From the NCBI RefSeq assembly GCF_000237925.1, contig NC_031497.1, positions 124,001 through 188,000 of the forward strand: a stretch of 64,000 nt of DNA, read 5' to 3'. The translations under genes were made by a program, and so were the position numbers. This DNA comes from Schistosoma mansoni. Lineage: Eukaryota; Platyhelminthes; Trematoda; Strigeidida; Schistosomatidae. Below, piece after piece: positions 1-12,300 of this stretch (position 1 is the stretch's first letter; each line of letters starts with the position of its first letter). The notes under the pieces were generated by a model. It was not told the DNA's origin. It saw nothing but the letters and a program-made list of their open reading frames with translations, and searched no databases.

Positions 1-1760
1 CTCCAGGTTTTGTTGAGTCGGTTCTCCTCTATGAAAACAACCCTTCGGTTGAAGTCAGGGGCTAAACCAGTTTCCTGTCCGAAGAGCTCAGCGCTATATT
101 CGGCATTATCAAAAATTGATGTATGACTCGAACGCCTGCAACTACAAATACTTATCACTCCTCTTTCTTGTTCTGCTTGGGCAGCACCAGTTGTGGTTAT
201 CAAGAAGGCAAATGACACAACAAGCATGTGTGCAGACTTCTCTGAAGATTTTAGGCGAGCCCTAGAACGAGATCATTATCTACTGGCAGTTCCCGCAAAT
301 TTATTGACAGTGCTAAACGGTGGGAAATGTTTTGCAATGTTGGACGGTGCCAATTTACGTGTGGTGGATGAATAATCGGGAGAACTACTGGTCTCTGACA
401 ACCATGGTGGTTTGTTTCAGTATAATCGTCTGCTACCTAAAGTTAAGACCTCCCTAACTATTTTCCAGCAAGTTAATGGATACTATCCTATAGGATATCT
501 CGAGGGTCACAACTTATTTAGACGATATTTTGATCGTTGCCACTTCATTAGAAGTGCTTCAAGAACTCACTGCTGTTGTGCTAAAACACATCAATGATAA
601 TGGTTTCCGAATGCGTCCAGGAGTGTATATTTTTCCCAAAGTCGGCGAAATACTTGGGATTTATCTTCGACGTAGCTGGTCTCCAACCATATTACAGCAA
701 TATTGGAGATATACAATTGATCCCTGCTTCTATCAGCATCCCTGTTTTGCTGTCATTTTCGAAATAAATCGGCTTTTACTCAGCCTTTGTACCGTCGATG
801 CATTATGTCCGATCCCCAGTGATCCGCCTACTGAATAAAAACAGTTGGAACTGGACAAAAGGATGAGAAGTAGGTCTTTGCAAATTGAAGACTATTATTG
901 GATTGGAATTGTTACAGTCGCACTACGGTCCGTCCGTGTCAATCATCATATCTGAGGATATTTCAGCTTTTGGATTCGGTGCTATCATCTTATATCAAAT
1001 TCTGAACGTGTTAGAAAAAGCCACTATGCATTCATCCCACACATTAACTCCGGCAGAAAATTACGGTCGGATAGAGAAGGACTCACTTGCCCTTGTCTTT
1101 GCTGTGTGTCGTTTCCACAGGTTTTTATATGACTGAATGTTTACTCTGTCGACACACCATAAGCGTCACCTGAAAACTTTTCGCTTTAAATCGGGTATTT
1201 CGGGCCATTCTATAAATCGTCCCCAGAGTTGAGCCTTGGTTCTATTGGGTTATGATTTCGATGTCCGACGTTGTGTCACGGCTTATTAGTGAACACCTCA
1301 AGTTAGAGGGATACGTGGTTATCGTCTCTCTTACAACAGACCAGGCAGAATTTCACTTGACCACTGTCATTCGTGGTGACATGATGACACGAAGCAATTT
1401 TACCATCGTTGTAACTTGTCACTCGTCGTAGAAGTATGCTTGATATTTGAAGAGATATTGATTGTGCCAGAATTCCTGTGACCTAAAGTTTTGTAGGAGT
1501 TTCATACTGGTCATCATGGAGTAAAACGAATGAAGTTCACAGCTCAGAGTTTTGCACATTCGTCACTCATGGACCATCACATCACAGAATTGGTAGGTAG
1601 ATGTAAGCAGTGTCAAAGAGCGGATGGACACCCTAGACCTAAGCCGGTCCCAACGCAAGACGTCCACAAAATAATCGACTACCTTTCTAGAAGGTGGTCA
1701 CATCGGCAACAACTACAAACGGTCAAGATGCAAATAAGCCCCCAGAAAATAAGCTATTAA
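1..1760 (+). mobile_element. Ty3/Gypsy-type LTR retrotransposon fossil (pol region)
   Basis: Remnant of a Gypsy-like pol gene in + orientation. Recognisable parts in order are reverse transcriptase (about 190-375, with a KCFAMLD-like stretch), RNase H (about 885-1136, with SIIISED and the NYGRIEKDSLAL region) and the zinc-binding start of integrase (about 1530-1640). It is clearly broken, with well over five interruptions, and old. The element is cut by the window start. The terminal repeats were not identified, although 1890-2110 could hold its 3' end. Confidence 0.8.
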
Positions 1761-2049
1761 AGAGACGAGGTGCCAAACTTATTCTTTATGTAATTGAACT
1801 GTGGAATTTCGGATTGTCAATTGTCTCGCCAAAATTTCTCATTTTTACCTTCAGTTTGTGTTTTCCATCCGGAAGAGTGTTAAACGTTATTGGTTAGTTT
1901 TCGCTTTCAGGACGTTATTTTGTGACATTTTTCAAGGATATTTTTATGTTGTATATATATGAATCAGTTGTGTACTTGTTATTCGTTCTTTCGGGGTGCT
2001 TGTGGATTAATATACTTTTCTGGCTGTACCTCGTCTTCTTCTAGTTAGC

Positions 2050-4480
2050 GAGGTCGAGTGGCAGAGGAATAGTCCTACTGCTGTGTTGATGACTTTCGTG
2101 TCGCTCCCTGGTCCTAGGTGATATGTTTACCTCTTGAGTATAGCAGAAAAGCCTTTGGTAAGCTTTGTTTTATACCCTCTCCAGAGGTTTTTCCAGGGCT
2201 AGGGGGTAACATTTGTGATTTAACGCTTTTAGACTTACAGTCAATGACGGCCAACTCCACCAGTATTCGACGATACTCCATGGATGTCTTATCCCTTACT
2301 AGCTTGTCATCTTACCTCGTAGCGTTTAATTTCTTCCACAACTATCGCTAATGATTTGCTTAGTACTCTCTGTATGGTGATCAGAACTTGTGAGAGAAAA
2401 TAGAATGTGAAAATGAAACAATAACATCTAAGGAAGTGTCGTTAGCGGGCTTCTCGACATCATGTAGACGGGGTACGATTTTTTCATGCTTTGTTCGGCT
2501 ATCACCTGCCTCTTGAGTAGTTCTCAAGTAAAAAACAAAAAAACTACTTTAAAGCAATTATGAAAACCAGTCACACCCGAGGAACTGATCCACTGAACGT
2601 ATAAAATAATAAGGTACATAGGGGAAATATACAAATATCGTTGACAATTGTTTGGTTTTACACAAGTGTTAGGTTTCTAGAATGTATTGGCTATTTGGAA
2701 GGAAATAAATTCAGTGTAGACATCTTGTGCATGAAAAGGTATTAGGAGAAAAACAGTTTGCTTTCTTAAAGTGCATATTAATTATTATTAATTAATAGCT
2801 TTATTCAATATACGTAAATGTGTGAATTTGCCGGTAGTTGGACTCTTCACCTATGTCTATGTTGGCCGCCTTTTATAACCGGTTTTGTAGCCCCGGGTGC
2901 GTAAGAGCACTCCCTGACTGGGAAAAGTAGAATATACGGTTATGGGGAAAAGAGAAATTACAGAGAGTACGAGGGTCTAGTGGGTTTTTTTAATGGTTGG
3001 CGACATATTCAGAGCCTTACAAATTGACCGTTTGATGACTAGATGTACGTATACATGTTATATTGAAGCTACGTTTCAATTCACCTAAGAAACGGGTTGG
3101 CCGGCATCTTACAAGTGTGAACGTTCTATTAGTCATGAGTAGTGCAGTCACGTCCGCTATAGGCCGATGTGGCCTGTTGGTTGAGTGCGTGGTGTAGCCT
3201 TCAGGATGACAGTGGTTCGAGTACGTGTGGGGGTCGGCTTTTGCTTTCGCGAAACTCATATCCTGTAAGTTGTTCAGACATGTGGAAAAATAACAACAAA
3301 AGGACGGATTATTATCCCAAAGTGCCCTGACAACCCACACTGGACTGCAGTGTTAGCTGCTTAAAGTATGAACAGCACAAATGTTTTCTGTTCATATGAA
3401 TAACAACCAAACAGAAAGGCCACATATGTGGTAGGTTACAGTTTTACGACAAAAAAAACACATAAATAGTTATTTATATGAAGTGGTACTTTCTTAACAT
3501 CATGACAGTGGCAAGCCCCATAATTTCCTGTGGACAACTGACAATAATTGGTTTGATGTGAGCGTAGCCGTAAGAGTCGTGCCGTAAACTTAATGTTATG
3601 ATTATCTAACGGATCACCTATAAAATGAGTTTGCAATTAGGTGTGTGAAGTCAATGCAGCTAATGTAGTAACCTTGTAGGTAATGCACTGTACGATATCT
3701 TCAGTTAATCTAGTGTTCGTCAATCGACAGAGCGAGTGCAAACCATAAGAGCATATGTTTTAGCCAAGAGGAGTATAAGTTAAAACCCATCTCGATGATA
3801 ATTGTATGAACTTTTAGTTAGTGTTTGTATAGAGGTAGCTGCAGGAAAACAACACTATTTGTGCAAATAGTTATTAGTCAGGTTATTGACTGGTTTAGTT
3901 CTTAGTCTCGCCCCTTAAATCGACTATATTACGTGTTCGTAAAATTGTAACAAAGCTTTACTCAGATGTCGAGAAATTATTTGTGAATAGCTTTGATTTC
4001 GAAGTTAGCTTTGGAAAATAAAATACATAGCGCTGCTTCATATGTCCAAGATTTTTGATGGTTCAGAACATGCTCACGGTTGTTGATTCGGATATGTCGG
4101 GAATTAAAAATGTAATAAAAAAATTGAATGATGCAATGAAACCAAGTTGCATGATTACATTATAAATCATGCTGCAGCAGTACTCGTTAACTTAGTACAT
4201 AACCTTTGTAAGCATGTAAAATGACGATGAGAACCACTAACAAGTATTTTAAAAAAAGTATTTGATCTAAAATGCTCCGTTTAAGAACCACTTTTTAATA
4301 GTAGTATTGGTTTTATAAAGCTACTAAACATATACCATAAATAGTTTGGGGAGTGATTCATATAAAATATATACGACCAGTCTAAGTTAAGAAGTACAAA
4401 ACAGTAAATTAACTAGGAAAAAAGTAAAACCCGCCTGAATTTCTTTTGAAATCCGTCGTTATTGAGAGGGTTTATTGTGT
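2050..4480. other. Intergenic stretch with no recognised gene
   Basis: I see no convincing coding sequence here. The only structured element is a tRNA-like pair of promoter boxes near 3170-3224. The part before about 2120 may be the tail of the Gypsy fossil. Confidence 0.5.
3170..3224 (+). repeat. tRNA-like A-box/B-box segment, probably an old SINE piece
   Basis: An A-box-like stretch (TGGCCTGTTGGTTGAGTGCG, 3170-3189) is followed by a B-box-like GGTTCGAGTAC (3214-3224) at roughly tRNA spacing. No clean cloverleaf with acceptor stems could be drawn, so this is more likely tRNA-derived repeat than a working tRNA gene. Confidence 0.35.
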
Positions 4481-4828
4481 GAGTTTCTAGTACGTGTTCG
4501 GCAGGCGAAGCTTGCTCACATCACTCACCTTAGTCAACGATTCTTCATTCTTTTGTGACTTTTGCTATGTTTTTGACTCATATTACCCAGAAGTTGTTTA
4601 CTGACAAATAGCTTGTGTATTCAGTGTTAAAGAAATGAGTATAACGCTCATACGCAACTTTCTAAATCGAGCTACTATCGTCAGCACGAGAGTTGATAGA
4701 CTCACCCTGTAGTCTCAGAGTCGTTCCGAAAACTAGTTGCGCTGCCAAACACTGTGAGTCAGCTGTTCGTATGCCCAACATAACTAATGGCAAGAATTCT
4801 GTCCACTGATTGGTGTTTGGGTGTGCTA

Positions 4829-5220
4829 TTAGGCAGCTTTTAGTTGACTGTGGAAACGTTTCACAATCCCATTAGCCTGAGGGTGGTATGCAGTGCAACG
4901 TATTCTATCGGAGCCTAGTAGTTTAGCTAAGTTGTCAAATAGTTCAGATTCAAATTGTGCTCCTCTATCTGTCGTTGTTGTAATAGGTGTACCAAAAATG
5001 GTCATCCAGTTCTGCATGAAAACCTTGACCACTGTTTCGGTTGTTATATCCGTTTTCTGTGTGGTTATAGGGAATTTCGCGAAACGATCTATACATGTAA
5101 ACAAATAATTAACACCAACCAACGCGGTAAAGGGCCTGCCCATTCGATATGCAAATGGGCAAACCGTGCATCTGGTTGTGAGAAAACGCTAATGGGTAAA
5201 TTTGTGTGACAATTAAAAGG
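4829..5220 (-). mobile_element. Gypsy-type integrase fossil, second element
   Basis: Minus-strand integrase core of a Gypsy-like element, with YLFTCIDRFAKFP, ITTTTDRGAQFES and YHPQANG motifs in the usual order. Only this domain is clear; the rest of the element is missing or unrecognisable, so it counts as a broken fragment. Related debris may extend down to about 4490. It is in the opposite orientation to the fossil at the window start and has a different sequence, so it is a separate insertion. Confidence 0.8.
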
Positions 5221-5289
5221 TTCTGAAGAAAGCAGATCAACTTAACGGTAGTAGCTTAGCATAGATGGCTGGAGTTGTAGTACATCCAA

Positions 5290-5870
5290 AATTAAATTTC
5301 TATCAACCTATCTTATCTGATATAAATGATTTATCAGCAGCAGCAAGGTCATTTTCTCTAATCCTCGTCGGTGATACCAAGATTTGAAGACCAATACGCG
5401 GTATGTCAGATAGAATGATATAACAAGATGACCTTAATTTACTGGTTGGGTGTATATGTAGGTGGTCATTAGAAGTTAGTTCTAGCAAGGATGTTGTTAT
5501 GCAACTAGATAATTGAGAAGACTTATATCACCACACCATTAGCGAGACTCTGAAACCTGAAGTAATGGATTATTAAGGTCTAGGAGTGATAATAAGCAGC
5601 GACCTTAGAACTACGAGTAACTGTAAGTCTGGCACTGCCAAGTGTTTAAGGGTTTTGTGGACAATTCGTAAGCCAGTTTAGTACTTGCACAAAGAGATAT
5701 TAAGGGTATTATGCCCGAACTTTGTGAGGCAACACTTGAAGTATGGAAGCCAAGCAGTGAGTCTTTGTTTCAAGTATAATACTGACATGCCAGAGTTAAA
5801 AAGCGAGGTAACAAAATGGTCAAAGGTCTCTCTGGCTTATCTTGTGAATACAGACTGCAACGCCTCAGCC
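5290..5870 (+). mobile_element. Non-LTR retrotransposon (LINE) reverse-transcriptase remnant
   Basis: In shifting + frames I read INDLSAAARS and VGDTKI (from about 5315; compare the YINDL...FADDTKI core of CR1/Jockey-type reverse transcriptases), then LGVIISSDLRTTSNCKSGTA (about 5577-5640), then FVRQHLKYGSQAVSLCFK (about 5720-5775), the usual thumb-region order. At least three stops or frame changes interrupt it. Neither the 5' nor the 3' end of the element is preserved. It lies 600 bp upstream of SENP8 and was probably inserted long ago. Confidence 0.65.
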
Positions 5871-6485
5871 CATTTTTTTTTACCTTACAGCAAGTAATGG
5901 GATGGTTTAATACTGGCTTATAATATCCTGAACTATGATCTTGGTTTTATTGTATTATCTCTTTTCTTTATCTAGGATTGGTTACCTGAGAGCACACTTA
6001 AAGAAATTTCAAAAGCCAAATTCAAATCGTTTCTGTCTGGAGTTTCGTTTCTCGTACCGAAAAGTGAATTACTGAAGTTCTCAACCAGAACACACAGGCC
6101 ATGACCAATAATAATAGCGGTACTGTGTGTATGTATTAGTGCAACTTAAAAACGATTTCAATTTTTTGCAGTTGATACAGAAAAACAATAGATATGGGAT
6201 ATAAATGCGATTACACAGTGTCACAAATAAGGAAAAATGCGGTCTTCATTTTATCGTTACAAAAGTCATTGAATATACATGCCTCTATTATTCATAGCGA
6301 GACTCGACATCCACAGTGCTACAAACCGCACGGATCAATATAGGTTGATAGACCTCGTATCCTTACTACTAATGTATTGGACAAAGAGATGAAGGTCACC
6401 CACTCGTTTTCAGTACTTGCGTTATAAGAATCAGTAACATTATCCATTACTTTGTGACCTAATTACGTAACTTAAGAGGAGTGTT
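5871..6485. other. Upstream region of SENP8
   Basis: No gene or repeat recognised. It probably contains the SENP8 promoter and 5' UTR. An in-frame TAA at 6468-6470 closes the SENP8 reading frame upstream of its first ATG. Confidence 0.5.
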
Positions 6486-7136
6486 ATGTCTTCTGATGTT
6501 ATTCTAAATTATTACGAGTCCCTTCTGCACAGAGATGACCTAGATACTTTGAAGGAGGGTTGCTTCGTCAATGACAACATAATCACATTCCAGCTTGAGT
6601 ATCTGCGCCATACAAAATTAAGTCACTCGTCAAATATTCTTCTTATGGATCCAGCAGCATCTCAACTTTTAAAACTGATGGATGAGGAATCAATTAGATT
6701 GGTGCTGGATCCTTTAGAATTCAAGTCAAAGGATTGGATATTTTTAGTGATCAATGATTCTGCTTCACGAGTTTCATCTGGTGGATGTCATTGGTCACTG
6801 CTGGTTTATTCACCACATCTTATGCACAGTTTTTACCTGGACTCCTTAAACTCTAGTCCTAATTTTTCAGAGGCAATCACTTTGTGTAACAAGTTATGCA
6901 CCTATTTAGGTATTTCTTTTGTAGACATAAAGCTACCTAATGTCCTAAAGCAAAATAACGGATATGATTGTGGAATATTTTGCATGGTATTCATAGAAAT
7001 AATATGTGATATGATATTGAAGGGTGATACGTCCTGGCAGATGAGTCTGTCCACTGACATGGTTTCCCATCAAGTGATGCACAAAAGGAAATCGTTGCTA
7101 GAGTGTATCTATGGCTTATCCACAGCAAATGCGTAG
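6486..7136 (+). CDS. SENP8: NEDD8-specific cysteine protease, SENP8/DEN1/NEDP1-like
   Basis: Intact single-exon gene of 216 residues, close to the length of human SENP8. It belongs to the Ulp1/C48 cysteine peptidase family. The catalytic set is visible and correctly spaced: His102 (GGCHWSLLVY), Asp119 (SFYLDSLN), an oxyanion-hole Gln156 and nucleophile Cys162 (NNGYDCGIFC). The family member most like this removes the C-terminal tail of the NEDD8 precursor and strips NEDD8 from cullins and other targets in cytoplasm and nucleus. The start is well fixed: an in-frame TAA lies 16-18 nt upstream (6468-6470) with no ATG between. The C-terminus (after about residue 182) is divergent. Human SENP8 also has an uninterrupted coding exon, so lack of introns does not by itself mean a retrocopy. 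Substrate choice (NEDD8 versus SUMO) is inferred from overall similarity and small size, not shown by sequence. Confidence 0.93.
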   Translation: MSSDVILNYYESLLHRDDLDTLKEGCFVNDNIITFQLEYLRHTKLSHSSNILLMDPAASQLLKLMDEESIRLVLDPLEFKSKDWIFLVINDSASRVSSGGCHWSLLVYSPHLMHSFYLDSLNSSPNFSEAITLCNKLCTYLGISFVDIKLPNVLKQNNGYDCGIFCMVFIEIICDMILKGDTSWQMSLSTDMVSHQVMHKRKSLLECIYGLSTANA

Positions 7137-9320
7137 GCTTTTCGTCAAGGTTTCTAGAAGAATCGTGACCCAGCAAACATAAGCAGACCTGAGTTCTGTT
7201 TGGCGTTTTCCATTTACAGACTCTTCATGTGTTAAATTTTATCCTAATATACACTGTAAAAAATATTTCTTCTGTTCACAAGTTATAGCCAACTATGCGT
7301 TTGTCTGGTTGGGGTCATTACGCAGACGGAGATTAGGGTGTATTTAGACTTCCTTTTTGTATGAACTGTCTTTATTCTACATCTCTGGTGGGTCAATTAG
7401 TCCCTTTAGGTTTTGCAGATGCTTTCAAGGTGAAATAGTAAGTTGATTTTTCCCTAAGATCCTCACATGTCCACACTTGTATAATAAAATACCTTGATAA
7501 CAGTATTCATCACTTGCTTCATCCATGGTCTTGGCCTATATTGACCTAGATATTCTATAGTAAGCTCTGTCACCACTTTCTTTGATGTCTTTTGTTATCC
7601 ATGACAATCAGATTAACACAATCAGCCCCAAACAATATTAGGGGAACAAATAAGTAAGTTCCTGTTCTAGTTACTGAAACTCAGAAATATATAAATCTAG
7701 GCTCATGAGAACTATGTAATTCTCCCATAAATCCGGGGCATCTCGAATTGTATATACCAGACTTTGAAATAATTTTTTATGTTGCAGGGATTTTCAGCAA
7801 ACAACAAATCAAGAGAACTAACTTTTGTTTTATTAGTTATGGGTTTCGTGGCTAGTGAAAAGATAACTCATTGATTTCCATCCTAGAAAGCTTAGACTAT
7901 ATATAACTTCTAGTCGAACGTTTTAGGTATTTGATATTAACTCCCTTACGGTGACGGTCTTTTTTGGAATTAGATGGGGTGTGCTAAACACTCCTCAAAC
8001 CACAGGTTTGTCGAAACCGCCGTTTTCAAGTTGGTAGTTTTGTTGTTTTCAGGAATGGGGTAAGCCTTTCACTAAAAGTTAAGATGGACTGGGTGGTGTG
8101 ATATTCAATGTATGATCCATATGGTAGTTGCAAAAAACTGCGTGTGACGTAGTCGCGTGACAGTTCTACTCACCACACTTGATACGAGAATGATAGGTAA
8201 AATTCTTGCGGTAAAAAGAGGAAATGGATTTGTGAATGATAATTCTAAATCCAGGAATAACCCAACAAAAAGTGAAAAAGCCAGTGGTAAGGGTTAAAAG
8301 AATAATACGCTCATGATTTATAGAAACATTAAGTATATCTGCGTTGACACTACTGACTATAGGTGGTCTCCTCTAGCTTCTGTGGCAGTACTGGCCTAAT
8401 ATGTTGCTTATGTTAGTAATTATCTTTAGTTCTAGCTAATGAAAAGTTTGCGTGTTAATAAGTCCCGGATGTACATGGTGTTATTTTTTAGCCAGCGATG
8501 AAGTTGCGAATGCAGTTATGTGGGTAATCCAAGCTACAATGACTATTTTGTCTCGATAATAAACTTTTTAATGCTGAAATAAAAAGTTGTCATTTCAGTA
8601 TTAAGTTCAATGCTATATATTCTTTTTTGTCTTCAAACCATTAAAGTGAGAAGTTCAAAGGAATGGTGTTGAGGTTACTATTGATATTCACTTAGTAAGC
8701 AATCATCATGATTTCTAAGGGAAACTTGCGTATGGATCTTATTGTGTTTCCCAAGGGTATTCTACTTCCAGCCTAATTCTACTTCAGCGTGGATGTTTTT
8801 TATGGATTAGTTTTTGTCACCAGCACAAGTATTAATCACTTACTTGGAGATTATCTGGTTTTTAATGTATTCAGATACCTGCTTAGATGTTTAACTAGCA
8901 AATGCGATAAGTTTTCCCATGATTTCTACACTTATGAAGTATGGTATTTGATCCTGCTCATCCCTAACATAAATGTAGAAAGCTAGTTGATCAATCCCTT
9001 TTTTCGTCCTGCTCATATAGGGGTTAACGCTGATTCTCATCGAGAAAACATAGAGCCACATAAACAAACCACTTCACCCGTAAGACAAAATCTTCGAAGT
9101 TAAAGTGTGCTCTTAAACGGTTCGCCTCTAGAACTGCTTTGAAATGCAGTTAGGAGGTATTACAGCTAAAACTGATCAATTATTCTGTAGTGTTCTATAA
9201 TATTATTATCTGTGTTTGTAAGTCACAAGAGCTTGTGTATCCAACTGATACTTTGTTTTCTGCTAAGATTATTCTTTTTCTTAAAAATTTTTTTCATCGT
9301 AGCAATTTTGTTACCTGTAG
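7137..9320. other. SENP8-HACD3 intergenic region
   Basis: No convincing coding exon. An open stretch near 8789-8986 has no recognisable domain and is AT-rich; I treat it as chance. The last 100 bp are pyrimidine-rich and end in a splice-acceptor-like TTACCTGTAG directly before the HACD3 start codon. Confidence 0.5.
7493..7498 (+). promoter_or_regulatory. Possible polyadenylation signal for SENP8
   Basis: AATAAA about 357 nt after the SENP8 stop. The hexamer is common by chance in such AT-rich DNA, so this is tentative. Confidence 0.3.
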
Positions 9321-12300
9321 ATGATTAATTCCACCAAATGTATTCATCCAATTGTTTATTGGGGTCAGTCGGAAGAATATGTATTTCTTTCTATTAAAGT
9401 AGCTAATGCAAATGTATGTTCACCTTGATCTTCAATCAGTAGATACTTAGGTTGATTCGATTACTATCAACCAAGAAGAGTTTATGTTTTCTGCAATGGG
9501 CACTGGAGCTGATGGTGTTAAGAAATATGAATTTTCTATTTCATACTATCTTCCTATAATCCCTGAAGTAAGTTCTCATGTTTAAGATGTGTTCGATTTA
9601 ATTCCATTCTCTTTTTATTTGTCACTGCTAAATCTCTATCAAACTACCTCACCGTTACAATAGTTAAACCTGCTTATTTCATTTCAGCTTGGCTATACTG
9701 AAGGAGATAATTGCTTCTGTGATTAGAACATTTCTTTTTGTATGATGATAAAATGCTCTGCAAATTAATCACCTACATCATAGAAAGGAAATTCAGGGGT
9801 CATTATCAGTTAAAAACCTTCAGCAAATAGATATCTTAACGAAATGAAGAGGAAACGTTGTCAGTAAAAATAAAAATGAGGAAGAACCAAAACAAATGAG
9901 AAGTGAATTGTGTTTTTGCCATACATAATAGGCTGTTTGGTTTAATGCTAATCTGTTAGGGGATATGATTAATACAGAACTCATTTTGAGCCATTACTAA
10001 ATGATCTCAATCAACGTGTATCATTTTATGATTCGTCAATAAATCTCAGACTTTCTCATATGGCTTAAATCAATGACCGATAACTTGTTTATCTAGCAAG
10101 TTTAATTCGATATTTCAGATCATAAATGATATTGGGTGTATATGAATATAATGCATCCTAATCACCATGCGAATTCTATCCCGTAATTCATCAGCTCACA
10201 AGTTTAAAAGAAGTAAACTAATATACATCAATTTGTCATAAACTATCTAAGTATAGTTTGCGGCTGTAGTGTTAGACATGAATTATTAAATTGTAATCTC
10301 TAAGATTTGAATATGATAACGCACTAACAGCTTTTCTACTCCTCCTCCTTAATGTTTTACTAATTATATACCCCATTCTCTTTTTTATACCTTTAATATA
10401 TTGCAAACGAGTATCATTTTACAGTGTATATAAGCTCTATGTAACATGAGTATTCTTATCACTGAAATATCATATTATGTTTGATTAACACAATTTACTT
10501 ATTTATAAACGTTTATCTCACTAACATCACAACCCGTGTATTAACTTCCTAGGAAAGTCGATATGTCGTTACAAGTTTATCTGTTAATGTTAAATTACGA
10601 AAAGAACTTAAAGATTCATGGTCAAGGTTAACATTAGGAAATCAGCGCCTGCCTTGGGTTCGCTCTGATTTCGATCGTTATCAGTTTAATGATTCTGATT
10701 TGGAAAATAATGAAGAAGAATGTCTCAATGTTAACGTTGTACATCCATCAAAAGAGGAGAGAGTAAGTTTATATTACAAACATTTTGTAAAAACATGTGT
10801 TTTGAATTCTTTATCCATTGTTTTTATTTCCAATTGTATTGGTTTAATTATATTGTTTTTAGCTACTACTTTCAAAATCGAAAGGTAGTTCACTGCACCG
10901 AAACAATATTTAAACTATTACACAAAGATGTTTTGATGAATATGTCTGTTTACTTATTTATTCATTTACAAACATCACTTGACAAAATAGGTGAATAGAA
11001 ATAATCATTATTAAGGATTGTTTTTATGAGTAAATTTCCTTTGCTTAGTGGTTTTCTCATCATAATAGATTAATCAGATTGATGAAATTTCGATCAGGGG
11101 AATTATGACAACTTGAATCGATGTAGAGCACTATACCAGGATTTTTATTTATTTAACTAATCCATTAGGCTTTAAAGTTGACGAAATACACATTAATTTA
11201 AATATCATAATCGAAATACTCAGCCCCCAAATGCCCTGGTATGGCCGAGAGTGGGGAGAGTCCGCTCTCTCTCTGAAAATGCTCTCACATGGCCACGCGT
11301 ATACAGCTTCTGCCAGGGAAGTCCTACTCACTGCCTTCTCGTGGCGGGTGTATTGTTTACGAAATTGAGAGGACGAAAAGCGAATGTCCGACGCTTTAAC
11401 CGTGTTGGTGGACACGGAAAGCCCACCTAGGGGAGTTGGATGTTGCCCAGAACGGCAACAAAATTTTTAAAGTTAAACCGTATTGCTCAGAGATCATAAC
11501 CTATTCACCTAATGGGGGAATTTTCTTTATCATTGCAAAACAATGTGTTACGATTAGTTTTGATCTATATTTAGCTTGACCTAGTGATTAAAACGGTTTT
11601 AGAAATCAGTTAATATACATGTAAATTATGCAAACATCAAAATCAAGTAACATGCAAAGGTTTCACGTATGTTTGACCATAAGTTTATTCCCAATAGAAC
11701 AGACAAACTACCCATTTTATTCAACCGAATGTGTTCACTGTTGTCGAGTTTTATCACTATTTCTTTAATGTAGCATTTAATCTCCTTTTTTATGATGTGT
11801 TTGGATTTTAGGATAAGCATAATGAAGAACAAATGATGCTTATTGATGCTGAAGAATGGGAGGCATTTTTGAATCGTAAGTTGTACTTGATATTATGGGC
11901 TAGGCTACTGAAACTAGTCATAATCTTTTTTCATAAAGCTGGTAATATAAAATAATGATATATTTATGATGGACCAATGGATATAAATTTTAATTTCTGA
12001 CGTTTTGTGACGTAGTGTAGGCTACTTCTTCATAGTAAATAGATAAACAGATCAAATTAACATTTAAATTGTATAAATGAAAACTGCTGAATATTTAGTT
12101 CGGTTGTTTATTTATTCTAAAGCAGTGGCTTATGCTAAGTCAAAAAGCTTTCAAAATTCAAATTTCCGCTCACTGGATATCACAAATACATTCATACTCT
12201 TTTATGATTTAAATTCTACCCAGTGCTCTATTTATTTAGAATTGTAAATTCAAACTTCGATACTGATACCTATTGGTGATATCGCTTTTGGTAAAGAAAC

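Noticed and set aside
8789-8986. 65-codon open frame between SENP8 and HACD3
   Set aside because: AT-rich, hydrophobic by composition, no domain and no splice context.
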